Source: Rhynchopus sp. YZ270_cl-10 (taxonomy: Eukaryota; Euglenozoa; Diplonemea; Diplonemida; Diplonemidae). Taken from it: 64,000 nucleotides of DNA. The notes below the pieces were generated by a model. It was not told the DNA's origin. It ran no database searches and saw only the letters and a program-made list of their open reading frames with translations. The stretch is from assembly GCA_964035575.1 (NCBI GenBank), contig OZ037926.1, positions 992,001 through 1,056,000 on the forward strand, written 5' to 3'. Shown one piece after another: positions 36,198-46,853 of the stretch. Every line of letters begins with the position of its first letter. The stretch's first letter is position 1. The position numbers and the translations under genes are program-made.

Positions 36198-38768
36198 ATG
36201 ATGCGTCACGCAGCAGTGCTGCTGATGGCCGTTGGGTGCGCGGCACAGTGCGACGTCGGGACTGCGATGTGCGGTGGCATCGGTGCCCTGCAGTGCAAGG
36301 AGGGCTTCGCCTGCGCACCTGCCGGCTGCGACCCGCTCACGACGGCAGACTGCGCCGGGTGCTGCATCGACTGCACGCTGGTGACAGAGGCGTTTGAGAC
36401 CTTCCTTACGGACCTGCAGTCCTGCACCACGGCTGACCAGTGCGGCACACCCCTGACCGGGACGAGCTGTGGCTGCACCCGGAACCTGGTGGGCCGTGCG
36501 GACATGAGCAAGGAGATGCTCGACGGCTTCTACTCGATGAAGGGCCTCTACGAGCAGTGCGGCGGCAGCTTCATCTCCACCTGTGACTGCCCCGCTGCGT
36601 TTGGTTTCAAGTGTGACTCCGGCAAGTGTGCATACAACCTGGACTCTGCGCCTGTGCCCGTGCCCCCTGCATGCAAGACCTGTGGTGGCATTGGTGCGCT
36701 GAAGTGTGAGGAGGGCCAGGTGTGCGAGTCGGACTGCGACGGCCAGCCGGACTGCGCTGGGTGCTGTGTGCCTGCGTCGACACCGCCCACACCTGCCTGC
36801 AACTGGGACCAGTGCGCGGGCATCGCCGGGTTTAAGTGCGAGAAGGGCTTCGACTGCTTCATCGACCCGAAATGCGAGGCGGCGGGGGGTGCCGACTGCG
36901 GGGGCTGCTGTGTGAAGGTGCCCACGCAGCCTGCCTTCTGCGACGCAAAGGTGAAGTGCGGTGGCAAGCAGGGCTTCGAGTGTGAGCAGAAGGGCTACGT
37001 CTGCATGGACGACCCCTCGGACTCATGCGACCCTGCCACGGGCGGTGCCGACTGCCAGGGATGCTGTGTCGAGGAGGTTGTGCCTGAGCCTGCCTACTGC
37101 GACGCACACGGCCCCTTCTGCGGCAAGGGCTTCGACGCATGCAAGACTGGCTACACCTGCACTGTTGACCCTACCTGCACTGGTGCTGAGACCGACCGCT
37201 GCAGCAGCTGCTGCGTGCGTGACGAGCCTGTGTCGAACAAGTGCGAGACGGACGCGACCTGCCCCACAGGCACGTGGTGCCGTGCTGTGCACGACACTGC
37301 CTCTGGACAGGGGTGTCTGCTCGGAAAGGAATGTGTGCCGTTCGTCCAGAAGGGGGAGACCTGCGGCGGGTTTGTGCTGCCGTGCTACTACGACCAGTGT
37401 GCCAAGGGTCTGCAGTGCGAGTGCTCCGAGCCGACGTGCGATGTCCCCGGCACCTGTGTGGACGCTACCCCTGCCTTCTGTGACGACAAGGGACCGTTCT
37501 GTGGCAGAGGCTTCGCCGAGTGCAAGCCTGGATACACATGCACTTTTGACCCCACATGCACTGATGCTGAGATCGCGACTGACCGTTGCTCCAGCTGCTG
37601 CGTGCGTGACGTTGTGCCTGCTTTCTGCGACGACAAGGGACCGTTCTGTGGAGCTGGCCTTGAGAAGTGCAAGCCTGGCTACACATGCACTGCTGACCCC
37701 ACCTGCACAAGCAAGGAATGCTCCAGCTGCTGTGTGCGTGACGTTGTGCCTGCCTTCTGCGACGACAAGGGACCGTTCTGTGGCAGAGGTTCCGCCGAGT
37801 GCAAGCCTGGATACACATGCACTTTTGACCCCACATGCACTATTGATGAGATCGCGACTGACCGCTGCTCCAGCTGCTGTGTGCGTGACGTTGTGCCTGC
37901 TTTCTGCGACGACAAGGGACCGTTCTGTGGAGCTGGCCTTGAGAAGTGCAAGCCTGGATACACATGCACTGTTGACCCCACCTGCACAAGCAAGGAATGC
38001 TCCAGCTGCTGCGTGCGTGACGTTGTGCCTGCCTTCTGCGACGACAAGGGACCGTTCTGTGGCAGAGGCTTCGCCGAGTGCAAGCCTGGCTACACCTGCA
38101 CTTTTGACCCCACATGCACTATTGATGAGATCGCGACTGACCGCTGCTCCAGCTGCTGTGTGCGTGACGTTGTGCCTGCTTTCTGCGACGACAAGGGACC
38201 GTTCTGTGGAGCTGGTCTTCAGAAGTGCAAGCCTGGATACACATGCACTGTTGACCCCACATGCACTGGGAAGGAATGCTCCAGCTGCTGTGTGCGTGAC
38301 GTCGTGCCTGCCTTCTGCGACGACAAGGGACCGTTCTGTGGCAGAGGTTCCGCCGAGTGCAAGCCTGGATACACATGCACTTTTGACCCCACATGCACTA
38401 TTGATGAGATCGCGACTGACCGTTGCTCCAGCTGCTGTGTACGTGACGTCGTGCCTGCTTTCTGCGACGACAAGGGACCGTTCTGTGGAGCTGGCCTTGA
38501 GAAGTGCAAGCCTGGATACACATGCACTGCTGACCCCACCTGCACTGGGAAGGAATGCTCCAGCTGCTGTGTGCGTGACGAGGTGGCGCCGTGCTGCATG
38601 GCACACCCTGTGTGCAAGGAGGGCTACAAGCAGAAGAAGAATGCAAAGTGCCGCTCGAAGAACGAGAAGAAGTGCTACATTGAGGAGCTCTGCTGCAAGA
38701 AGATTGCGTGCCGCAGGATCAGGAGGGGGTGGAACCAGTTCTTCGACGTCGACCACTACGACCAGTAG
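36198..38768 (+). CDS. Secreted cysteine-rich repeat protein
   Basis: Single exon, 856 aa. The start is the ATG pair at 36198/36201: it opens a signal peptide (MMRHAAVLLMAVGCAAQ), with mature protein from about residue 18. An upstream in-frame ATG at 36024 lies in the 121-bp repeat and is rejected. The N-terminal half has CGGIGxLxCxEG...CDxxxDCxGCC modules, a pattern of secreted proteins in many microbes. The second half (37477-38580) is eight tandem ~44-50-aa units opening PAFCDDKGPFCG and closing CSSCCVRD, alternating type A (GRG(F/S)AECKPGYTC, with IATDR) and type B (GAGL(E/Q)KCKPGYTC). The C-terminus is basic and Cys-rich (CRSKNEKKC, CCKKIACRR). No membrane anchor, so probably a disulphide-rich secreted or surface-layer protein; function unknown. 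Confidence 0.85.
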   Translation: MMRHAAVLLMAVGCAAQCDVGTAMCGGIGALQCKEGFACAPAGCDPLTTADCAGCCIDCTLVTEAFETFLTDLQSCTTADQCGTPLTGTSCGCTRNLVGRADMSKEMLDGFYSMKGLYEQCGGSFISTCDCPAAFGFKCDSGKCAYNLDSAPVPVPPACKTCGGIGALKCEEGQVCESDCDGQPDCAGCCVPASTPPTPACNWDQCAGIAGFKCEKGFDCFIDPKCEAAGGADCGGCCVKVPTQPAFCDAKVKCGGKQGFECEQKGYVCMDDPSDSCDPATGGADCQGCCVEEVVPEPAYCDAHGPFCGKGFDACKTGYTCTVDPTCTGAETDRCSSCCVRDEPVSNKCETDATCPTGTWCRAVHDTASGQGCLLGKECVPFVQKGETCGGFVLPCYYDQCAKGLQCECSEPTCDVPGTCVDATPAFCDDKGPFCGRGFAECKPGYTCTFDPTCTDAEIATDRCSSCCVRDVVPAFCDDKGPFCGAGLEKCKPGYTCTADPTCTSKECSSCCVRDVVPAFCDDKGPFCGRGSAECKPGYTCTFDPTCTIDEIATDRCSSCCVRDVVPAFCDDKGPFCGAGLEKCKPGYTCTVDPTCTSKECSSCCVRDVVPAFCDDKGPFCGRGFAECKPGYTCTFDPTCTIDEIATDRCSSCCVRDVVPAFCDDKGPFCGAGLQKCKPGYTCTVDPTCTGKECSSCCVRDVVPAFCDDKGPFCGRGSAECKPGYTCTFDPTCTIDEIATDRCSSCCVRDVVPAFCDDKGPFCGAGLEKCKPGYTCTADPTCTGKECSSCCVRDEVAPCCMAHPVCKEGYKQKKNAKCRSKNEKKCYIEELCCKKIACRRIRRGWNQFFDVDHYDQ

Positions 38769-39697
38769 ACTGGCTCTCCTGGAACCACTCCATCCCTACA
38801 GACGAACATGAAGCAAAACGAACAAAAATGCCTTTTCATTTTTAGTTGACTGTGTCCGTTTTTTCTTTTCTTTTTTCCCCCTTTTTGGTCACTTCAACGT
38901 CTCTTTTAATACAGCCTTGATGTGCATTGGTGCATTTATTAGTTTGGGTGGTTTGTGTGATGGAGAATGGGTTCTGACGCTGTTTGCTCAGAACAATGAC
39001 AGTTATTTCACACACCCCGACCACTTGCCCCTAATACACATGAAACCCCTCTCTTTTCCATTTTTCATTATCAAATTTTACCTTTTTTCCCCCACACTTT
39101 TCTTGGCCCGCATGCACTTCTTATCAGTTCTTTCTACAACGAAATGCACCACGGCGCCTGACCCTGTAAACGAGATGGATTATCTTGTCGCAGACCACAT
39201 TGCTTTTTGTTAAGCCATATTGAAGCCCCAACACCATCTCCCCAACCTAGCCTGCAAGGGCTGCGCTGGGGCATGGTGTAATGTGCACCTTGTAATATGG
39301 TATTTCCCCCTCTATTTTCCTTTTTTTTTCTTTCTTTTTTGCCCATTTTTTGTCCACAAAAAAATGCAGCTGGCCACAGTGCACGAGAAAAAAGATCAAT
39401 AAGGGCAAAAGGTTGACAGCAAAAAAGAGACATCCTCTGAACGGCAAAAAGAAACGGGCTTTTTTTTTTGCAGCTCTTTTCTTTTTGTTGTTCTAGGATG
39501 CAAACGTTCTTTTTTACTGCCCCCTTTTCCCCCTTTCATAGAATCGTTTGTATGCTGCACTGCTGGCTGCGTTTTTGTGGTCCATCTTATCTATATATTT
39601 TTTTCCAAAACGCAGTGGCGCTCAGTCCTCTGAGTTGTCTACACAAACACCAAAAGATTTTCAACAACAAATGCTCTACTATTTCACTACGTACACA
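38769..39697. other. Intergenic spacer before the 121-bp array
   Basis: About 930 bp of T-rich 3' flank and low-complexity DNA; no coding sequence that stands out. Confidence 0.5.
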
Positions 39698-40229
39698 CAT
39701 CTGCCTATCCCTAGTCAATGCGGGGGAGATACCTTTTCTGTTCCGTTCTGCTCGCATGCTTCTGTTCCTCAGTCAGCAACACAACACCGCAACTAAGGCA
39801 AGGGAAGGATAAGACATACATCTGCCTATCCCTAGTCAATGCGGGGGAGATACCTTTTCTGTTCCGTTCTGCTCGCATGCTTCTGTTCCTCAGTCAGCAA
39901 CACAACACCGCAACTAAGGCAAGGGAAGGATAGACATACATCTGCCTATCCCTAGTCAATGCGGGGGAGATATCTTTTCTGTTCCGTTCTGCTCGCATGC
40001 TTCTGTTCCTCAGTCAGCAACACAACACCGCAACTAAGGCAAGGGAAGGATAAGACATACATCTGCCTATCCCTAGTCAATGCGGGGGAGATACCTTTTC
40101 TGTTCCGTTCTGCTCGCATGCTTCTGTTCCTCAGTCAGCAACACAACACCGCAACTAAGGCAAGGGAAGGATAAGACATACATCTGCCTATCCCTAGTCA
40201 ATGCGGGGGAGATACCTTTTCTGTTCCGT
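39698..40229 (+). repeat. 121-bp tandem array upstream of the SAXO-like gene
   Basis: Four full units (39698-39818, 39819-39938, 39939-40059, 40060-40180; 121, 120, 121, 121 bp) and a fifth partial (to 40229), nearly identical. The unit runs CATCTGCCTATCCCTAGTCA, ATGCGGGGGAGATA, CTGTTCCGTTCTGCTCGCAT, CAACACCGCAACTAAGGCAA. A copy also stands just upstream of the Cys-rich gene. The period is not a multiple of three, so the short frames inside it are not a repeat protein. Confidence 0.9.
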
Positions 40230-40478
40230 CCCACATCCTTTCCCCTTGAGAACGTGCACATGCACAGCGAGACACACACATTCACACCACTCTTTGTCCA
40301 TCCACCACACCCCAGCCACACACACACACACCCTTTATAGGAGTAGGGGTTTCCGATTTACACCCCGCACACAACACCCCCTCTAACATGAGCTGCGCAC
40401 AAACACAGTAGATTCCGTTTTTGTAGTACCCCCGCCCCTCCATTTGTCCCCCATCCCCTCTCCCTTCTACAGCTTGAG

Positions 40479-43400
40479 ATGTCCGAGGATGGGGTTGTGC
40501 ATTGGGAGCATAGGATTCCGTTTACGAGTGAGCCGACGAACTATGCTGTGGAGTACCCGCCGAAGTGGGCAGAGCGTGCGCCTGCAGCGCAGCAGAGGAG
40601 GGACAGCGGGTTGGGCATCCCGAAGAGCGACTTTGACGGTGTCACGTCGTATGCTGTGGAGTATTCGCCCAAGCGTGCCGAGAGGGCAGAGCCCGTACGT
40701 GTGTCGTCTGCACCCGTCAGTAGCGAGCCCTTCTCGGCGGTCTCCAACTACCAAACGGAGTACCCCAAAAAGGACGTCGCCCACCCACCCAACTACGCGC
40801 CCACCACAACGCACAGCACCTCCGCACCCTTCGACGGCACCACAGCGTACCAGTCGCACTACTCAGGCCAGCCGGGGGAGCGTCCCAGCCGCTACTCCTC
40901 TGTTGACGCGCCCGTCTCAAGCGGCCCCTTCACAGGCGCAACAACATACGGCAACGACTTCGTGCCGAACGACTTCGAGCGGCGTGTGAGTCTCAAACCG
41001 CAGGCAGGCCTCCTCCCGAACAAACCCTTCAACGGGACATCGTCCTACCAAGAGGACTATCTCCCAAAGGAAGGGGAACGTGCCGAGCGTGTCGTGCGGC
41101 AAGAGGTCGGCATCTCGCAAGCTCCGTTCGACGGCACCACCTCCTATCAGCAAGAGTACAGCCCAAAGCGTGGAGAGCGTGCACAGCGTGTGGTCAACCC
41201 CGAAGCACCCGTCTCACGCGGCGCCTTCGATGGAACAACGACATACGGGGCCGAGTTTCTCTCTGGCGCAGTTGAACCAAGGCAAAGTGCAAGACCATCA
41301 GACCCGCTACCATCGTACAGGCCATTTGATGGTGTGACGTCGTATCAAACTGAATACAGCCCTAAACGTGGTGAGAGGGCACAACGAGTAGTGAACCCTG
41401 AAGTGCCCGTTTCAAAAGGGGATTTTGATGGAACAACAACTTACGGAGCTGAGTTTCAATCTGGTGCAGTTGAACCAAGACAGAGTGCAAGACCATCAGA
41501 CCCACTACCATCGTACAGGCCATTTGATGGTGTCACATCGTACCAATCTGAGTACAGCCCGAAACGTGGTGAGAGGGCACAACGTGTGGTCAACCCTGAC
41601 GTACCCGTTTCAAAAGGGGATTTTGATGGAACAACAACTTACGGAGCTGAGTTTCAATCTGGTGCAGTTGAACCAAGACAGAGTGCAAGACCATCAGACC
41701 CACTACCATCGTACAGGCCATTTAATGGTGTCACATCGTACCAGTCTGAGTACAGTCCAAAACGTGGTGAACGTGCACAACGTGTGGTCAACCCTGAAGT
41801 GCCCGTTTCGAGGGGCGCTTTTGATGGAACAACGACATACGGAGCTGAGTTCCAACCAAGTGCAGTTGAACCAAGACAGAGTGCAAGACCATCAGACCCG
41901 CTACCATCGTCCAGGCCATTTGATGGCGTGACGTCGTATCAAACTGAATTTAGCCCGAAGCGTGCTGAGAGGGCACAGCGTACCACCAAACCTGAAGTTC
42001 ATGTGTCAAGGGGACAGTTTGATGGTGTCACATCGTACCAATCTGAGTACAGTCCAAAACGTGGTGAGAGGGCACAACGTGTGGTCAACCCTGAAGTGCC
42101 CGTTTCGAGGGGCGCTTTTGATGGAACAACGACATACGGAGCTGAGTTCCAACCAAGTGCAGTTGAACCAAGACAGAGTGCAAGACCATCAGACCCGCTA
42201 CCATCGTCCAGACCATTTGATGGCGTGACGTCGTATCAAACTGAATTTAGCCCGAAGCGTGCTGAGAGGGCACAGCGTACCACCAAACCTGAAGTTCATG
42301 TGTCAAGGGGACAGTTTGATGGTGTCACATCGTACCAATCTGAGTACAGTCCAAAACGTGGTGAGAGGGCACAACGTGTGGTCAACCCTGAAGTGCCCGT
42401 TTCGAGGGGCGCTTTTGATGGAACGACAACTTACGGAGCTGAGTTCCAACCAAGTGCAGTGGAACCAAGACAGAGTGCAAGACCATCAGACCCGGTTCCG
42501 ACCCATCGTCCTTTTGATGGCGTGACGTCGTATCAAACTGAATTTAGCCCGAAGCGTGCTGAGAGGGCACAACGTACCACCAAACCTGAAGTTCATGTGT
42601 CAAGGGGACAGTTTGATGGTGTCACATCGTACCAATCTGAGTACAGTCCAAAACGTGGTGAGAGGGCACAACGTGTGGTGAACCCCGAAGCACCCGTTTC
42701 GAGGGGCGCTTTTGATGGAACAACGACATACGGAGCTGAGTTCCAACCAAGTGCAGTTGAACCAAGACAGAGTGCAAGACCATCAGACCCGCTACCATCG
42801 TCCAGACCATTTGATGGCGTGACGTCGTATCAAACTGAATTTAGCCCGAAGCGTGCTGAGAGGGCACAACGTACCACCAAACCTGAAGTTCATGTGTCAA
42901 GGGGACAGTTTGATGGTGTCACATCGTACCAGTCTGAGTACAGTCCAAAACGTGGTGAACGTGCACAACGTGTGGTGAACCCCGAAGCACCCGTCTCACG
43001 CGGCGCCTTCGATGGAACAACAACTTACGGAGCTGAGTTCCAACCAGGTGCAGTTGAACCAAGGCAAAGTGCAAGACCATCGGACCCGGTTCCGACCCAT
43101 CGTCCTTTTGATGGCGTGACGTCGTATCAAACTGAGTTTAGCCCGAAGCGTGCTGAGAGGGCACAACGTACCACCAAACCTGAAGTTCATGTGTCAAGGG
43201 GACAGTTTGATGGTGTCACATCGTACCAATCTGAGTACAGCCCGAAACGTGGTGAACGTGCTGAGCGTTCTGCCAAACCTGAGGCTGCTGTGTCTCAAGG
43301 GGCGTTTGATGGGACCACGACGTATGCTGCGAACTATGTGCCGAATGCGGTGGAGCGGAGGTACAGCGCACGCCCTGCTGACAGCACTGCACCTGCACGT

Positions 43401-45694
43401 CGTTTTGACGCGACAACAGCGTACCAGGCAGAGTTCACAGGCAAGACAGCGGCGCCGGAGCGTGCAACACGGCGGTCGCACTCTGCGACTACGGGTGCAC
43501 GCTTCAGTGGCACAACGACGTACGGTGACGACTTTGTGTCCATGCCCGGTGCACGCCGCCAGTCGACACGCCCCTCCGGGCCACAGTGGACAAGCCGCCC
43601 CTTCGACGCACACACGTCGTACCAGGCAGAGTACTCCCCCAAGCGTGGCGACCGTGCACCACGCACCTCCTCCGCAGCGCCGCCTCTGCAGTCAGGCCGC
43701 TTCGATGCCACTACGACATACGCCTCCGAGTACGTCCCCACCTCTGTCGAGCGACGCACCTCGACGCGACCGAACGACACACGACGCGAGTCGCAACCCT
43801 TCGAAGGGACCAGCACCTACGCCACGGAGTACTCCCCTAAGCGTGCAGGGCGGGCACAGCGGACACAACGGCGCAACTCTTTTACGGCATCTGCACCGTT
43901 CGACGCGACAACGACAAACAGTGCACACTACGTTGCACATCCTACTAGCACGACACGCTCCAAACGGGCTGCCACACCGACACACAGCAGCCGTCCTTTT
44001 GAGGGCACCACTTCGTACCAGGCGGAGTACTTCTCTAAGAAGCGTGAGAGACCTGAACAGACCGCCGCACCCGCGTACAGCACTGTATCACGCCCTTTTG
44101 AAGCTGGCACCACTTACGGTGCGGAGTACGTTTCCAAGAGCAGCCAGCGGCGACGTGCCTCCAGTGCTAACAGCGGGCGTCGCCTGCCTTCCTCCCGTCC
44201 TTTCGATGCGGCGACCACTTACCAAAGTGAGTTTTCGCCTCGCGCAGGGAGCAGGAGGGGCAGCATGCTGCTGTCTCCTGGGGGGAAGCCTGCGGTGTCC
44301 TCACGCCCCTTTGACGCCACGACGTCGTACCAGGCGGAGTTCACGGGGAAGAGCACCGAGAGGGTGCGGGCGGGGACTCCGGTTATCCAGAGAGCAGCTG
44401 CGTCGCCGTTCCAGGGGACGAGCAGCTATAGGGAGAGCTTTGCAGGTGCAGGAGGAGGAGGACGCACACCTTTGCGCCGCAGGGCCGCTACCCCGCCCCC
44501 CAGCAAGGTGTCCGGTCTCGGGGGGGCTACAGCGGCACAGCACTTCAGCACAACGTACGAAGGGACGTACACTGCGCCTGCCAGCAACCAGGGCAGCACA
44601 ACGCCGGCACGCGGGCGTGCTGCAGTGCGTGCAGGGCAGCAAAGGCCGTTTGAGGTATGACAAGACGGTTTGGGGTTTGCACATTTCCCCCCTCCAGATG
44701 TCCCCCATGAAATGGATGTAAGACTGCACAGTTGGGGTCCACCCAGGCAGCTACCAAGGCATACTGTCACGAGAGGCTTTGTGTTTCAAATGAGTTATTT
44801 TTTTGTTAGTAAATCATATTAGGTGTACGGCATAATGTGATATTTGTCGGGCAGAATACGCTGGTTTTGTAGATGCAGGGTCTGTGGATGAATGGGAGGA
44901 ACATACAATGCCACCACGGAAACGGTTCAATTTCAGGGTTGTCATGTTTTTGTTTTTGGCTGGGAATTCCTGGGAAAAGCAATCTGCACTCTCTATGGTG
45001 CACACATAGAGGGGGAGACGATAGTTGCGGGACGTTCTTGCTATACTTCAACGGAGAATTTGTTTTTTTTTCCCGCCCCTTTCCCTGCAAAAATAGCAAC
45101 TCTCATTGAAAACTGGCAACACCTTTTGTTGTCTATAACCATTTTAAAGTTTTTGTCTGGGAATTCCTAACAAAATATTCCACGCTCCCGAATATAACAC
45201 AACAACAGGGCTCCACACTCTACTCAAGCGAGTACACGAACAAAGACTCGGTCCCACGTGGGAGTCAAAGAAGACATTCAGTAGGCCCTTCAAGTCAGCC
45301 CTTTGATGCGTATGTGTACCACACCAGCTTACCCCTTCTATTTTGTTCTTTTACGGACAGATCATGGCTGTCTTATGCTTGTGGTCTACAATCACACATT
45401 TGTTTAGTTGGTATAATGTAAAGGTGACTGCGTACGAGAGGCGTAGGTTCATCTCATAAACGTTTCTATTGTTCAGTTTTTGCAAACGCCGCCCTGTCGC
45501 CGCTCTCAGTCGAGTTGTCTGAGTTGTTTTAACCCTGTTTTTTTCTCATTTGTCACCTTCCCACCATCCACATTTCCACCCACAGGACGAGCAGCTATGC
45601 ATCTGACTTCACCAAGAAGGCTGCACCACCACGTGCCGTGAGGCAAGTGCCCCAGGACAATTTTGTCCTCCCTCTATCAAAGGCAATGATCTAG
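40479..45694 (+). CDS. SAXO/MAP6-like axonemal microtubule-binding repeat protein
   Basis: Three exons: 40479-44654, 45209-45309, 45586-45694 (1,461 aa); introns of 554 and 276 bp. Splicing restores the repeat at each join (PFE-GSTLYSSEY, PFDA-TSSYASDF). Almost the whole protein is ~42 units of the form (P)F(D/E)G(T/V)(T/S)(T/S)Y-x-x-(E/D)(Y/F)-x-P-K, spaced 25-40 residues apart by basic Pro/Arg/Ser linkers (SPKRGERAQRVVNP). This is the Mn-type motif of SAXO and MAP6 proteins, which lie along doublet microtubules and stabilise them. Most SAXO proteins have around a dozen units, so this one is very long. The start ATG follows CTACAGCTTGAG. No other domain. Most likely a ciliary/flagellar microtubule-associated or inner-lumen protein. 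Confidence 0.82.
41820..43304 (+). repeat. 297-bp tandem units inside the SAXO-like gene
   Basis: Starting at TTTGATGGAACAACGACATA, units repeat exactly every 297 bp (41820, 42117, 42414, 42711, 43008), i.e. 99 aa with three Mn-like motifs each. Near-identity at synonymous sites shows recent in-frame expansion or gene conversion. Confidence 0.9.
44705..44793 (+). repeat. SINE-like dispersed repeat, copy in SAXO-like gene intron 1
   Basis: TGAAATGGATGTAAGACTGC, GGGGTCCACCC, AGCTACCAAGGCATACTGTC, ACGAGAGGCTTTGTGTTTCA. Third full-length member of the family at 28774 and 35094, slightly shorter in the middle. Confidence 0.65.
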
Positions 45695-46547
45695 AAAGAT
45701 CTAGAGGGTCTCTCGTGCTCTCGTGCGGCGAGAGAGCCCCCCTCTTTTCCACCCCACCTGTCCCATCCAAGCCTCCTCTCGTTCTCCCCATGTAACCCTT
45801 TATTGAAAGGTGGCTTGCCGTTTCATCCTCATTGCTGAGGTGTTCGCGTCAATGGGCAACAGCTCCCTCTCCCCCCCTCCGTGGCTGCAACCTTTAGCAG
45901 TGCACTCATCTGACATTTGTTCTTTTTCTTTCTAAGAAATCTTTCTTTTTTTTTTTTTTTTTTTTTGAAAACTTGGTTGGATCAGCTCCTCTACACTATT
46001 AGGTGACAAAACAATGGGGGTTTAGTGGTCATCACACCATTTTTTCTTTGCTGATCACAAAACCTATGCTCTCAGTTTATTGAATGCATATGTTTGAAAT
46101 AGTTGTTAATTTTTGACCAGGGGCTGATATAGGTTTTGGGGGTTCTCGTTGAATCCTGTTCAAATCAAGGCCTGACCAGGATTCTAGTAATGCCAGGTGA
46201 AATCCTGGTCAGGCTGACCAGGGTTTGCCCCTCTTTTACCCCCTGTTTTAGACATTTGTACACTTTTTGCCCGATCTTTTGTGAGTTTAGATTCCCCTTT
46301 TTCAAAAAAAAGTTCAAGGCAACTTAGCACGGCAGGCTTGGGCTCATCTTGCAAACTTTTCTTTTCTTTTTGTGTAACAGAGCTGAGAGCTCATGACATT
46401 AGAATATAACCAGCCCCTCACGGGCCTCTTATTTGCCAACCAGGTATGGGCACACCTCCTGTACAGAAGACCCCACCACACACCCTTGTCCCTGGTGGCT
46501 TAGATGGCTAACAAAAGTACGACATTACCCACCCCCTTTTTTGGAAA
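45695..46547. other. Intergenic spacer between SAXO-like gene and first Ala/Lys-rich gene copy
   Basis: No gene. Contains CTGACCAGG repeats in both orientations (~46118-46230) and the left member of a ~145-bp direct repeat (46317-46458) whose partner is at 51347-51490. Confidence 0.5.
46317..46458 (+). repeat. Direct repeat, copy 1 (partner at 51347-51490)
   Basis: AGGCAACTTAGCACGGCAGG, CTTGGGCTCATCTTGCAAAC through to CCAGGTATGGGCACAC is shared with 51347-51490 at ~97%. Its first 40 bp are a member of the GGTGACTAAGCA intron-repeat family. The two copies flank the first Ala/Lys-rich gene. Confidence 0.8.
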
Positions 46548-46853
46548 TTGCTGCTCGCAACCGAGTATGGGTAGCCTTCTGTGCAGGGGCTACTTCTGAG
46601 CCTTAGAGTGGTTAAGAAGGACGTGAGAGTAGGATGTAGGGTGTAGAGGTCGTTCCACGAAGTGAAGTGGTCTATAGTTGCTTGCAAACACACACGGCTC
46701 ATCCCCCGAACAGAACTGCACAGCACATCCTCGTCCCGCCCCGCCCCCCTCCACACATCCACCCCTTTCTATGAAGCGTTGACCCGAGTTCGCTTCCCAG
46801 CAATGCCTGGGTCGTAGGAGGGGGGCGCTTTTGTCGCCCCCCTCGGTTCACTA
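46548..46853 (+). promoter_or_regulatory. Duplicated upstream region of Ala/Lys-rich gene copy 1
   Basis: The 306 bp before the ATG match 56066-56371 with no length change and few substitutions, and identity breaks sharply at TTGCTGCTCGCAACCGAG. The conserved block probably holds the promoter and leader of both copies. It includes a GGGGGGCGC...GTCGCCCCCC inverted repeat just before the ATG (~46818-46841). Confidence 0.6.

Noticed and set aside
37023-38756. Long minus-strand open frame (577 codons) opposite the Cys-rich gene
   Set aside because: A shadow of the tandem repeats: lack of stops follows from the repeated sense codons, composition is unnatural, and the plus strand has a signal peptide and ordered cysteines.
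39698-40229. CRISPR-like array
   Set aside because: Units are contiguous with no spacers and the genome is eukaryotic.
39718-40340. Frames starting MRGRYLFCSVLLACFCSSVS that look like signal peptides
   Set aside because: They are produced by the 121-bp non-coding array, whose period is not divisible by three; each unit would shift frame.
46508-46762. Minus-strand frame MDVWRGAGRDED... repeated at 55966-56280
   Set aside because: It lies in the duplicated promoter region and its N-terminal half is shared only because the DNA was duplicated; the C-terminal halves differ.
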